From NCBI RefSeq assembly GCF_028389875.1, contig NC_084666.1:32520308-32584307 (forward strand): 64,000 nucleotides of DNA, read 5' to 3'. The notes under the pieces were generated by a model, which saw only the letters and a list, made by a program, of their open reading frames with translations, did no database searches and had not been told where the DNA came from. This document shows, in pieces, positions 1 to 12,400 of the stretch (its first letter is position 1; the number at the start of each line of letters is the position of its first letter). The position numbers and the translations under genes are program-made. The stretch comes from Rhea pennata. Lineage: Eukaryota > Chordata > Aves > Rheiformes > Rheidae.

Positions 1-270
1 CCAAAAATTCTCCGTGTTAACAAAGATGCCCTTAATTCTGGGTGAGCTCCTGCCTTTAAAAAAGATCCTGTACACATCTAAGTAGTAGTATATGTATATA
101 CATATGCCTAGGCCAGATTTTCTTCTCATTTACATCTGAAAAACTATTGTTTGTCAAGGAATTATTCCAGATTTATAGAGGTGTAGATGAGAAGCAAAAG
201 TCTGCCCATGTGTTTTAATTTGGGTAGATTTGCTGAAAGATTAACTAGATAAATCATCTTAATAAAATAA
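1..270 (-). other. FGL1: FGL1 3' UTR and downstream flank, with candidate poly(A) signal
   Basis: The sequence beyond the FGL1 stop is AT-rich. On the minus strand an ATTAAA hexamer occurs at 219-214, about 52 bases past the stop, and is the best poly(A) signal I can see. No canonical AATAAA appears in the last 270 bases on that strand. The 3' end may lie just beyond the left edge of the window. Confidence 0.35.
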
Positions 271-430
271 TTAAACAATATTAGGTTCAAAGTCTACTGG
301 TCTGACCTTCATGACAACAGATTTCAGAGAATACCACCACCCATGCCAAGTGTACCAAACAATGCCATTATCTGTCACCGCTGTGTAGGGCCCTTTGTAG
401 TACAACCCGTTCAAGTTGGCAGAGTGACAC
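271..430 (-). CDS. FGL1: FGL1 last coding exon
   Basis: This exon encodes C262 to residue 313 and the TAA stop (273-271): [15 protein letters not shown], then the [20 protein letters not shown] core, ending PVDFEPNIV. The acceptor is a run of T followed by CCGGCAG. The protein end matches the human C-terminus in position. Confidence 0.95.
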
Positions 431-3400
431 CTGCCGGAAAAAAAAAGGAAAACATAAATAAGAATGAGGTGAAAACATGCAAACATTTGCAGTTTTTGTG
501 CAAGTCAGAAGATCACCACGTTGATAAGAGCCCAGTCTGACAGCTGCAGAAATTTGCATTTGTGAACTTCAATGCCCCTAAACAGTAACAGTTGAATTAG
601 GGCACACCTGCAAATGAACCAAAAGTTATTTTTGTTCTTTGCACTCTTTCTCTGACCTGTCTAGGTCTCTGAGCCTTCCCTGACAATCTGTTTCAGTACA
701 GAATGATTCCAGAGTTGTTCAGGTCATGTGTACGAGCATGGCATGTAAGCAGCAAAACTCTGGAAAAGAAAGTGTATGTTTTGTTGTTTCCGAGTAACTC
801 CTCTAAGTTGTGCAGTTATCCCCACATAGTGTTTCATATGACAAAATCTGAATACCACCATCCATTTGCCTGTTAAACCGTTGGCTTCTATTTACAGATA
901 GATCAAATCTCACAGCTCGTTAAACATACATATACCAATTCACTGGATCATCAGAGCTGGCATTTTATTTGACTACACAAAGTACATTCCTTTTTCGTCC
1001 TTTAATACATGGAAACAAAAATACTGTTAAGTGTGTATTATACACATATTGTATACATATATACATATTGTATGTAATGTAATGTGTATTAAATACAGTG
1101 GTAATTGTAAAGAAACTTTGCCATACCCAAAAGCTTGACTAGGTATCAGAACAGCTTTGATACTCATTTGGTTTTTATGAGAAAGAAGGACGTTTAGATG
1201 ATTATGTGACCATATGGAGAGCAAAGCAGCTGTTTCTTTTGCAGCACACTGTAATGAATCAGCTTATCTGCCAACTGAGTATTTTGTTTTTAGTGCTGTT
1301 AATACCTAGCTATCAGGCACTGCGATGGATTTCAAATGCAGACTTCAGAAAATATTCAAACAGAAAACAGTTCAAATAAACCTTGTGGATATTATTACTG
1401 GCAAATCTTACTCTCTTTTGCTTTGCTTACACTTTATTAACAACTGTTACAGAGAACTGAAATAGAAAAACTGGCAAAAGCCTCATAGGAAAATTTTCAT
1501 ATATATATGCCTGTTCATTCCTCACAGTTTTTAAGCTGAATTTTGGCTATGTGTTAGTTAAAAGCTTAAAATCTGCAGATATCAAACGTGACTTTGCATT
1601 TGAGAATGTCTAGCCTGTGTCAGAGCTTTATAGTCATACAAATTTGTTTTGAGCAGGAATACTGTTTACTTTGAATAAACGCAATTTCATTAGAAGAATC
1701 ATAATTGGTAAGAGGTATCTCAATCAACTGAATCCCTTCTTTTCCTTCTTTTGATGGAAACAGGCAGAAGTTGATTTCATCAGCAGCAAAATGAGCTGGT
1801 AGCAACTCTTAAATTAGAAGTACTAATAGCAAAAATACACAGTATTCTGTAATGGACTGATTGCAGTTGTAAGTAACTAGACATGCAAAAGAAACAACAA
1901 GCTTGATATTTTGAAGTAGCGCTCATTATTGACAAGTCAATAGACACCTTAAAGTTAGCCTGTGTTCTCCTTTCTTTGTCATAGCTAATTTGTAAAGATA
2001 AAACCTGTACTGCAATAGTTTCAATAGTACAGTCCACTCTCAGCTATTGATGGACAGTTTATGTGATTCTATGTTCACTGTACGACAGATGCAGAGAGAT
2101 GGAGTTGGTTCTCTGAAGAAAATTTGAATTCTATCTGGGCTTTTTAAATCCAGGACAGCCCCACATGAATATGGCTATGCTGTCTCCACGTGAGCTAGTA
2201 AGATCTGTAGCCCCAACTTGATGTGTGGCTGATTACTTTGAGCATCCATGTTCTACGTAACTAAAACTGGGCAGGCTTGGGAAAGATTAAGCTCATGTCC
2301 AGCTACACTAGTTAGCTTGGATCTTACCAGATCTGAACTGACTGATCTTCACAGTGTCCTGGATATAGGAAGGCTTATGAACTGGATGTAGTGCTAGAGA
2401 GAACCTAGCTCTGTGGATTTGCATCCAACATGAAAATCTCTTTCCTTATAACATAATGCAGAGAGGACATTTTCTGTAGAAGTTCAGGCAAACAAGTGCT
2501 GAGCTCTAGTGAATAGACATAGGCTATTTCCATGTGGCTTCACTTGTATCATTTCTCCTGGTATTCATATTATCTGCATGTTTTTATGTTTCATTAGTCC
2601 AGATAGCATGGAGCTGCTTGTAAAAAACTCCTTCATAGATGGGCGCTCCAATACAAACCAGCCAAGAGCTCTAATTCCCTCTTTATCTGCTAATCGGTGC
2701 ATGACAAATACATGTTCTGAGTGCTTTCTTTTCATTCTGCCTGTCAGTACTGTTCTTGTAGGATTTTAGGACATGGAAATTTTCTAGTATTTTGCAGTAT
2801 TCAGTTTTACATTAGACTTAACAGTAAAAGAAAGTCAGTAGCAAGCCAGTGCAGCCAAGTAGCAACTTGTTTTCATTATCTAGATGGACTGTCACTTTAA
2901 CAGCAACAAATCCACAGCCCTAATAGGAACTAGCCTGGTAGGAGCTAGCTATCTTTAGTAGTTATGTAGCAGCAACTACAAGTATTAATAACTATCAAGG
3001 TCTGCCATAATTCTACTTTTGCAAAGAGATTGATTTTTTTGTCTTGGCCAATCACAAAAAGCAAAAATTTTTTAAGAGAGAAAAATTTATGCAGTTGATT
3101 AAAAGTGATTGATGATTTACATCATTCATGAACTCTCTGGCATGGTGTTACAGTTTTAGACTACTTGAGGTCTGCATACTGCTTTATATCCACAAAAATT
3201 GTGATTTTATGAGAAAAGAGTCTCCAGCATAGTTCCTTTTCCTTTTAGTGTTTTAGCTGTCGTGAGGGCTGTAAAAAACTTAGTCCACCTGTGATTTTTT
3301 TTCTGTATATCTCAAAGATTCTGCTGACCCCCCATCGCTGGAATATATTCGTGAAACAAAGTGAGATACTAGCTACATCACATCAGCTAAACTGGTCATA

Positions 3401-6400
3401 GACTGCTTATGAAAACTGGATTTAGGAAATGGATTGTTAAAAAACAGAAAAAAAGGATGACACAACAGAGAGAAACAATAGATTGATGCAGCCTGGCAGC
3501 TCTTGCCAAGTGAACTGAGATCACAGTGAGAGAGTAATATGCTTCTCTGAGTTATATTTTTTACCTCTATTATGTGGCTATATGCATCTAGCTGCATATG
3601 ACAATGCTAAGGCTATCAGTTTTATAAGCAGGATTTTTAATTCTTTCACTGCATCCTAATTAAAGAAATCTTCTTCCCAGCTGAGTCATGCTCACTGGCA
3701 GAAAGTGAGTGGATGCATTCCCATCTTGATATAGAAGGAATAACAGGAATGAAATGCTGTGAACTGAGGTATAAAAAAAAAAAAAAAAAAAACAAAAGTG
3801 TCCCTAGCACTTCAGGTTCATTAACCCAGCACTAGCTTAACTTGTCAGGTATTCTGCAGTACTGTCACATCTGGTCTAGCGAAATGTAGGAGAAATGCAA
3901 GAATGAGATACAACAGGGATATATCTGCAAAGTCTACATGGCCTACTTGTGTAAAGACTGGTTACTTTAAAGAGGCAGAACTCTCTCCTCTTCATAGTCT
4001 GATAACAAAGAGGGACTTTCAAATGAAGCCAAAGCCTGTGGCAAATATCATATCACAGATCAACCTGAATGGTGTAGTAGGTGTTGTCTGTTCTAAGGTG
4101 AGACTCAGTCACACCAGGCCTTAGATGTCTGGTAGGGGTCAAGAGCAAACTGAAAGTATAATAAGGATTCCAATCCTATCTTCTACCATATGTTATTACT
4201 GTATGAATAAATATAAAGTGGAATAGTTAACAATACTGATATAAACTCAAAATACCTGTTAAACCACCAGCCAGCCTTCTCCTCTTCAGCACAGTTCCCT
4301 TCATAGTTGTCATTGTCCCTGTCTCGAGTACTGAATTTCATTCCTCGATGATCAGCCCACCATTTTACTTCAGGGTGAAAACCCCCAGTAAGAGAATCCC
4401 CAGCTGTGCCCGAGTATTCACCACAACTCATCTCATATGAATGCTAATGAAGAATGTGAAGAAAAAAAAAAGTCAACTAATACATAGGTTTAACCCTTCA
4501 AATGTCAGACAGTGGAACCACAAGAATGAAACTAAACGCTTCCATTTGCTGCTATTTACATGCTCAGAAATGTCATGTCACTTAAGCACTGTATACTAGA
4601 TAATGAAAGGGTGCCAATATGTTTACCGGGGATAAATTTTGTCAATAACTTTATGTATAAATGACATAATAAAAACAATATTGCAGATTAGTTTGCTGTA
4701 TTTACACATCAAAACATCATTTACTATTATCATTGGTAGTATCACAAAAATTGAAAAACTGCTTTTATTCATGACTGCTCAACCAAATGATTCATATATT
4801 TTATAAACTATGAAATCAGTGTATGAATGTAAACTGCTATTACTACATATTGGAAAATTCCAAGCATTTGTAAGAACAAAAATATGATAGTCTGGATAAA
4901 CCACCTTTGTAAAATTAGAGAATCTACATATATGGGCTGTCTACAAAATACGCATTTTCTCTAAAACCTCTAGTCATTATTGAGCATATTATTACCTCTT
5001 CACCTGCAACTCTGAATCTTGTATATTGTGCAAAGCGCCGTTCTCCTTCAAAATCAGTTAGATCAATTCTTAAAGTATAGTTCCCTTAAGAAATAACAAT
5101 AAAAATTATTTTTTATTAAACTCACCTATCTTGTTATTTTTCAGAGGAGTATTATAACAAAAGATGAAAATGCTAATTATATGTCTTTATCATGAATATT
5201 ATCTATATTGTCACAGCACATTTTACATTTTTTATCTTCTTACATTATGCTTATTATCTTGCTATTCTTTGATTTCATGGGTCTAGTTCATCTTCCAAAA
5301 TTTTAGAATTATACCAATGCGTATTTTCCAGGGAGGACCAAAAAACAGCCTTTATAGTCTTTATATATTAGTAATGTATTTGAGATGGTAATGGAAGGAG
5401 AGTGAGAATCAAACAATAACCCTACCTCTGAGGAAATGAAAGATTTATATTCCTCTGAAGATAAAAGAGTTACACATATGCAAAGCTCACTGATTTCAGC
5501 AGTGTCAGTTTACAAGACCTGAAGATCTGGCCCCATCTACATATATTACTTTCTGTTTCCACTTACACATTTCCCACTTACGGACCTAATCTTCATCATG
5601 GCTAGAGCTGAATGAGCAAAGAGGGAAAGGTCTCAGTGCAAGCTGTTATGGATCTCAAAGTAGTTATCTATACTGCAATATGAATAGTGATTGCAGCATA
5701 TATGAATAAACCTGAGTTACTTTTAATCTAGAAGTATCAGTAAAGAAATCATGGCATTGATTTCCATAAAGATTAGCTGGCTAAGTTGATGGATAAATTT
5801 TAATACACAGTAATTTATAGTGGAGCAGAAGTTATCTTAGAATAAGTGGCTACTAGAAAGATGGAAATAGCATTCTAAGACTAGCTTAGGCTAGTCAAGA
5901 GGACAGGCCTGGATTTACCATCATGTTATACCCTATGCAATCATGTGAAGTCCTGACTAAATGAAATGGTGCAGCATAGTATCTGAGTCCAGACTATTAG
6001 TGATTCTGACTGCAAAAAGGGCAAAGACAATTCTTTTAAGGTATATCGCCGTCTGCTAGTCCCCATTTTGCAAGGGCGCCCTGCATGCCATCAGCCTAAT
6101 GACAGTTTTGAATCTTTTTTTGCAAAAGAAAAATTCTGATGTGTTTTGTTCTCCTGCAACCTTTGGAAAGGCCCATACAACTCAGGATATATGCTAATGA
6201 AAAGGTTAAAAAAAAGAGCAAAGAAACAGGAACAGATTATAGCCTCTAGATCGTTGGCTTACAGGTCTACAGTTTCTATGATATAGTCTATAGATCTGTA
6301 GGACAAAGCAGCCAAGGAAGCCTGTAGTTACAATACAAATCTTACCTTGACTGGTCAAATAATGAAGATTTTTATTTCCAAGCCAATATTCACCATTTGC

Positions 6401-9400
6401 CAAAACAAAATTTCCAAAGCCTTCTTCATAGTCAGCCCAGACTCTGAAAGAGAGGGTGAATTACTGATTTATCAAAAAGATAAGTTTGTTGGGATGGTTA
6501 CCCAACCTAGGATCGTAGACCATAGGATAACTCAGCTTGGAAGGGACCCCAGAAACTCTCTAGTCCAACCTCCTGCTTAAGCAGGGCCACTCTCTGACCA
6601 TCTTGGTGGCTCTGTGCTGAACTGTTTGTAGTTTCCTATTTTACAGTATATCAGAACATTAATAAAGGAATATTTTAGATTTGATTATCTTATTATTAAT
6701 TATTTATTATTGATCTACACAAAATTATTTCTATTTCACATGTATGAAAGGCTGAATCCCACAATATGCTTGTCACTGAAGCCTAGTCCAAAGAGTAGTC
6801 CTCAGAAGTACATTCAAAGTGGGTTAAAATTAATGGATTTTAAGACCAGAAGAAATTGCATTAACTTAGTCTGATCTCTGGTATAACACAATTTACACAA
6901 AGTGAAAACATTTTTCCTAGGTAAATCCAGGGAATATAGATTAAGGTGTGGGGGGTATCACAAGTATTGTTTATTTTCTGTGATTTGGTGAAGCTATGAA
7001 ACTCCTGCAGCTAGATATATAATTTTGTAAATTGAGGTATTAGCAAGCTTTTTCCAGCTTTGAATTATTGACTGAGTCTAACATTTTTTGAACTCAGGCT
7101 TGTGCATAGTTTCAAGAATATTATGTATATTAAAAGCAGCAAATCTTTTCTCTGTCTACAGTGGCTTTGAAAGATTTTCTCAGTGGTTTTGGCTTCGTGA
7201 CATGTCTGAATGGGAACAAAAACACTCTCTGTTTCCTTGGTGAGAAGCAACCATGCTTCAACCAATAGGTGAAAGTATTAGGCTGTGGACAGACAGTCAT
7301 AACAGAAAGCAGCCTCTGTGCCTGAAATAGCTGGTAGCTTCTGACAAGGCAGAGGAATGGGCAGTGTGTGGTGGTAGCAATTGTGAACTGCTAGAGATGC
7401 TTTACAAGAGCTTGCCTGACCTTACTCCTAACTTTCTCCATTTATGAAGTAAGAATTGCGAAGTCTTCTCTTGGCCAGATTGCAGCTATTCATCCACTGT
7501 AGGGATCCTCTCTCTCTCTATTTCATACGGGCATTGTAAATTTAGCTATAGTAATTATAAATGCTGCTAAGATCCAGATCCACAGAAGGATGCAGATACC
7601 TAAAAGGCAAATTGGGCAAAACTGTGGTCCTAAAAAAATTCCTTGTTGCATCTGTAAATATTTATTTTATATTAAAATCTCAGAGGACCAGAAGCTTAAC
7701 TTCTGGACATTCCCTCAAATGCTTGAGTGCTGGCAAAAGACTCAAAAAAAGGAGGTACACAAATCAAGTGCTCATCTATCTTATTTCTCCTGGAGGCATT
7801 TTACCATTAGCTAAAAACTACTTTGTAATGCTCAGACTCATTTGCTGATGGTATCTTATTTCAAATAGATTGTTCACGCACTTACTTTTTTACATTTTAC
7901 TGTTTGTGAAAGACAATGTAGTCCTTTACTAGCCATTAAAAATTCTTGCTCCAGTGACTGTTAATACATTTGACATTAAAGTGTCCTCTTGTAAAATGCA
8001 CCAGCAATAAGACAAAGACTAGAAGTGATGTCTTCCCACTTCAAGGATATTGTATTAATCTGTCCTTCCATCCTACACTGTACACAATGGAACAGCTTCA
8101 TCAAAAGGGTTTTAAAAAAAGTTTAAAATTAGATCTTACTTAAGTACCTAAACTTGACTTACGAGACTTACGAGATCATCCAGGCAGTCTTTGACAGAGC
8201 CAGAATTGATACAGTCTGGATTACTACAGAGTAACCTTTTATCTGAGATAATAACTTACTCATATAATTCTAACGTTAATATTTAATTTAGCTCCAGCTA
8301 GTTTCAAGTTTGTCTACATTGTTCTCAATTTTACTGACCAAGCCTAGTACCTACCTATCAAAATTCTGGCTGCCATCCGAACGTCTCTGAAAAACAGTCC
8401 AGCCACCCCCTTCAGACATATCACAGAAGGCAAGGAATTCATTAGGACTCTGGACAGGTTTCATTTTATAAAATCCACTTCGCTTATGTCCATCATTGTA
8501 GATTTCTGCACAATCTGTTCACAAAACATTCATTGGACACAGTTCTCTTAGTCCCATACTTACTGGCAATAACAGAAATCATGTCATGTCATATAACAGT
8601 CACATATGAACCAGACTAATAAAAGGAAATACTTCTGCAAATGTATTTTTATGACTTTTCATCATTCTCTTGTATTTCTATTGCTTTAAAACTTTATTGA
8701 GCTGTAATTATTTTGAAATTTGTTTAAAAGAATTTTTTTCCACTTTTAAATAGTATTATTTCTGTTTTCATTTAGACTTGCAAAATAATTCCCCTAGTTC
8801 AGAGGGAGTCGCTTCTAATTTACAATGGTACAATCCACATTAGAATCCTGTTACGATAACATATAGCTTCTGTACATATGAAACACCCAGAACTTTTTTA
8901 AAAACTCTGTGGACTTCTATGCCCAGCAGCTCACAGAAGAACTACCACAAACGAGAACGGAATCACCAAAGTTAGAAAAAGGAAACAATTGCTGTCCCTT
9001 GTACCAAGTAGAAGCAAATATAAATAGAAGACTGCCCCTCCAAAACGTGCAATTTATGTTCAAAATATTATCTTTTTGACTTGATACTCTTTTCAGTCTG
9101 TCTACAATGGTGTTAATGACTAATCGTCATTTAGATCAATGAAAAAATTCAGAGCTTGTGAACAGCAATGTAATTGTATAATCTTTTTCCCCTAGGAGTT
9201 AACTAAGAAATGAAAGGAATTCTTTGTTTATATGTATTCTACCATCAAGCAGTCATACAGGAAAGATGTATAATTTTCAACATTTCTGTTTTTCCTGGCA
9301 AAGGTAGGACTGAGTAATTGTAAGATTTTCCCTGAAACCTTTATGAATGTGTTGGCTGAACTTCCAGGCCAGTTTGGAACTTCCTGAACTATTTTATTTC

Positions 9401-12400
9401 ACCTCAGTGAAAGCCTCAGTGAAGATTAGACAGAGAAAATAAACAGTTTATACTGAAAACAAATAGCTATGCCAGGATTTGAAACAACTATAGTAGAAAA
9501 AGTGATTTAAATAACAAACAGCTAAGCTGTCTTTGTAGAGAATGCTTGACTAGCTTATAGAAAATAGCTTTTCTTGTGGCCACAATTTGCTTAGGAGGTT
9601 AGCAAAATACTTAAACATATTCTAATTTTAGGCAAGTGTCCATACTGTGGTATTCCTCCCTTACTATCTAATCCCAAATCATCCAGCTCTGTTGACATTA
9701 AAATGCTACAGCAGGGGAAGATGAAATGAAATAGCGCAATAGCAGCAGGGAAAAACATTTTCTATGAAATTGATACAAATAATGGAAACTCAAAAAAAAA
9801 AAAAAAAAAAAAAAAACCAGCAGAAACAACAACTCAACTCTGTCATTTAGAACCACATTTGAAAAATAAACTTAGGCACAAGCAGCTGGCAAAGAAAGGA
9901 CAAAGACTTTTCAGCCAAGTGTGGTTTTAATAATCTTTTTCAGTAATGAGGGAATCAGCCATAATAATAAAGAAGAGTTTTCCAGGACAGTGAATACATA
10001 AATAAACTATAAATATAACTTAAAAGTCAGACTCACAACTGCTTTTAATTCTATTTTAATGATGCTTTATTATATGTGATGTCTTGTTATATGTTGTGAT
10101 TTATTCCAGAAGCATAAACACAACAAGTAAATTGAAACAATATGATTCAAAATTTTAAAAGTTTAGACTCTCTAGCACTGGACAGCTAGAAACTGGCACA
10201 AACCTCCAAGAATAAGTCAGACCTGTAAGCTGTATTTTCAATCCAGCTATTGGATTAGATGGTGTTTTATAATATTTTTAAAAAGTTTGGGCCTCACTCC
10301 AGCTCCTTTGAGCAAACACACTTAGCCCTCTTTCATTGCAGAGGGACCAGATCACCACCAAAATGCTGGTGAGAATATAAAAACAATTCAAATACAGTAT
10401 TTTAGAAACTCTTATGTCCTAAGTTGAACCAAACTCAGTCAAAATGTTGCAACAGTAAGAGTATTATTAAAATTAGATGCAGATAATATAAGCTATGTTT
10501 ATATGTGTAAATATGGGTGCCTCGGGGACTTTACAGTTATATTAAGAGGATTATGTGTGCCAGGCAAACCCAACTTTACGTTTAGTTGTTGAGTATTTTG
10601 GAAGTGGCAACTGTTAGATTTGATGCCTGTCATTATCTTTCCTATTATGCAGAGACATCATATTTCACAAGAGCTACTTAATTAGCAGAATACAGCGAAC
10701 CTAGTATGTGTTGGGACAGCGCTGTCCCTTGTGCAATAAAGTCTCTAATGTATTCCTTCTTTACATTCCTAACATATTCCTTTGTTGTCTTTCAAAGAAT
10801 TACTAAAATTCTTTCCTTAAACTATTGTGCAGTGGAATCCAGTTCCAGCTTTCAAGCTAGGTTCAAACTTTCATATTGAGCTATCTTCTATAAAACATTA
10901 TATTCCAGTATTAAAGGAATAAAAGTAATATTATGACAGAAGAATATCTTTATTGGTGATAAAATGGACAATCTAAGATATTTAAATATCCCTTGAACTA
11001 CTAGCTGTTTGACATAAGACTGTGTCATATACAGCCAACATTCAGCAGGTAAGCTTCTTAAAAAGTTGAACAATTAGTAAGTGTACACTGTATATATTTT
11101 ACTCCTACAAATCTTTAACCATGGCAGCTTTCAAAATGTTTCTGTTGAAAGATCACAGCAGGTTTATGGTACTGCATTTAAAATCCTCTGCTTTATCTGA
11201 GGCCTTCTTAGTCATTTTGTTCAGCTGCTTTATCATATTTTTAGTCATATTAGGCTAAATGATTCTGAAGGTAACTCCAAGAGTTATTAGGCCCAATATA
11301 TTCTCCATCACAACAATAGTTTATAATATTTCATTTAGTAGATTATTAAGAATACATTAGAAATTTCTTAGATGGGAATACTTCAAAGCTTGAGGATTCC
11401 AATAGGTGCTCTATATCTGATAATTCTTTAGTATGATTTACCTTTTTGTAATAGAAGCCAGTTCTTTCATTGTGCCAAACCATAAAAAACACATTTTTCC
11501 CCATAACCATTTTAGTCTGAAACAAGTTTCCTCTTATGAGGAAAAGGCTATTAGAACTCTCGATTACTATTCTTTTTCGTATTATTATCTATACTAACAT
11601 CTTATGGTTAGATATTGGTTTTTATTTATAGTATTCTTATAAACAGTTCTCTTTTATACTGGGAAAAACATCAGTTTGAACATTACTACTGCTTGCAACT
11701 GAGATGGAGAAGACTGGAAGCTAGCTAATTCCCCCAAATCCTTTGAGGCCTTATCAGCCAAAAACATGACCTTAAAATCTAGCCAGAAACTACCAAACAA
11801 GGAATGCAGAAGGAATGCTTCTGTGTAACATGTTTATGTTATGATATCTTGTTTAAAATAAAAAAATCGAAAGCAAAGCATTTTACCATATTCTACTCCA
11901 CTTGGATTTTCCAGACCACTTCAAAGACATAGTCTTTGTAGCAAGCATAGTCTAATTTTGAGCTATCACACCTGTTGAGTATTTGCACAGTATTTTGAGT
12001 GAGATATCATCTGCTAATAAGACAGGAATGTGAGTGCACAGTATGTGAATACAACATCTGAAATTATCTTTTCTGAGAGGATGGTTGCCCCTAAACTGAC
12101 AATGCTAAATCAGAAATTAACAATGATGATGTTTTCTTAAGCTAGTTATCAGCCAGATTAAAAGGTAACCAGGGAATTACCAAGAGATTTCTGAGGAAAG
12201 GAGAAATCAGCTTGAAAAGAGGTATAAAAAAACATGAAAATTTGTGATTGCAAGAGTTCTTGGTAAAAGAGCAGCAGTCAAACCAGGTTTGACACCACTA
12301 GCAGTCACACTGCCAGCATCAAGACCTCTGTCTAGACCTAATGGAGCATCCTTCCTGCCAAACCCCATGAGCAGCTTGCTCTTCAGCTAGTGCACTGAAA

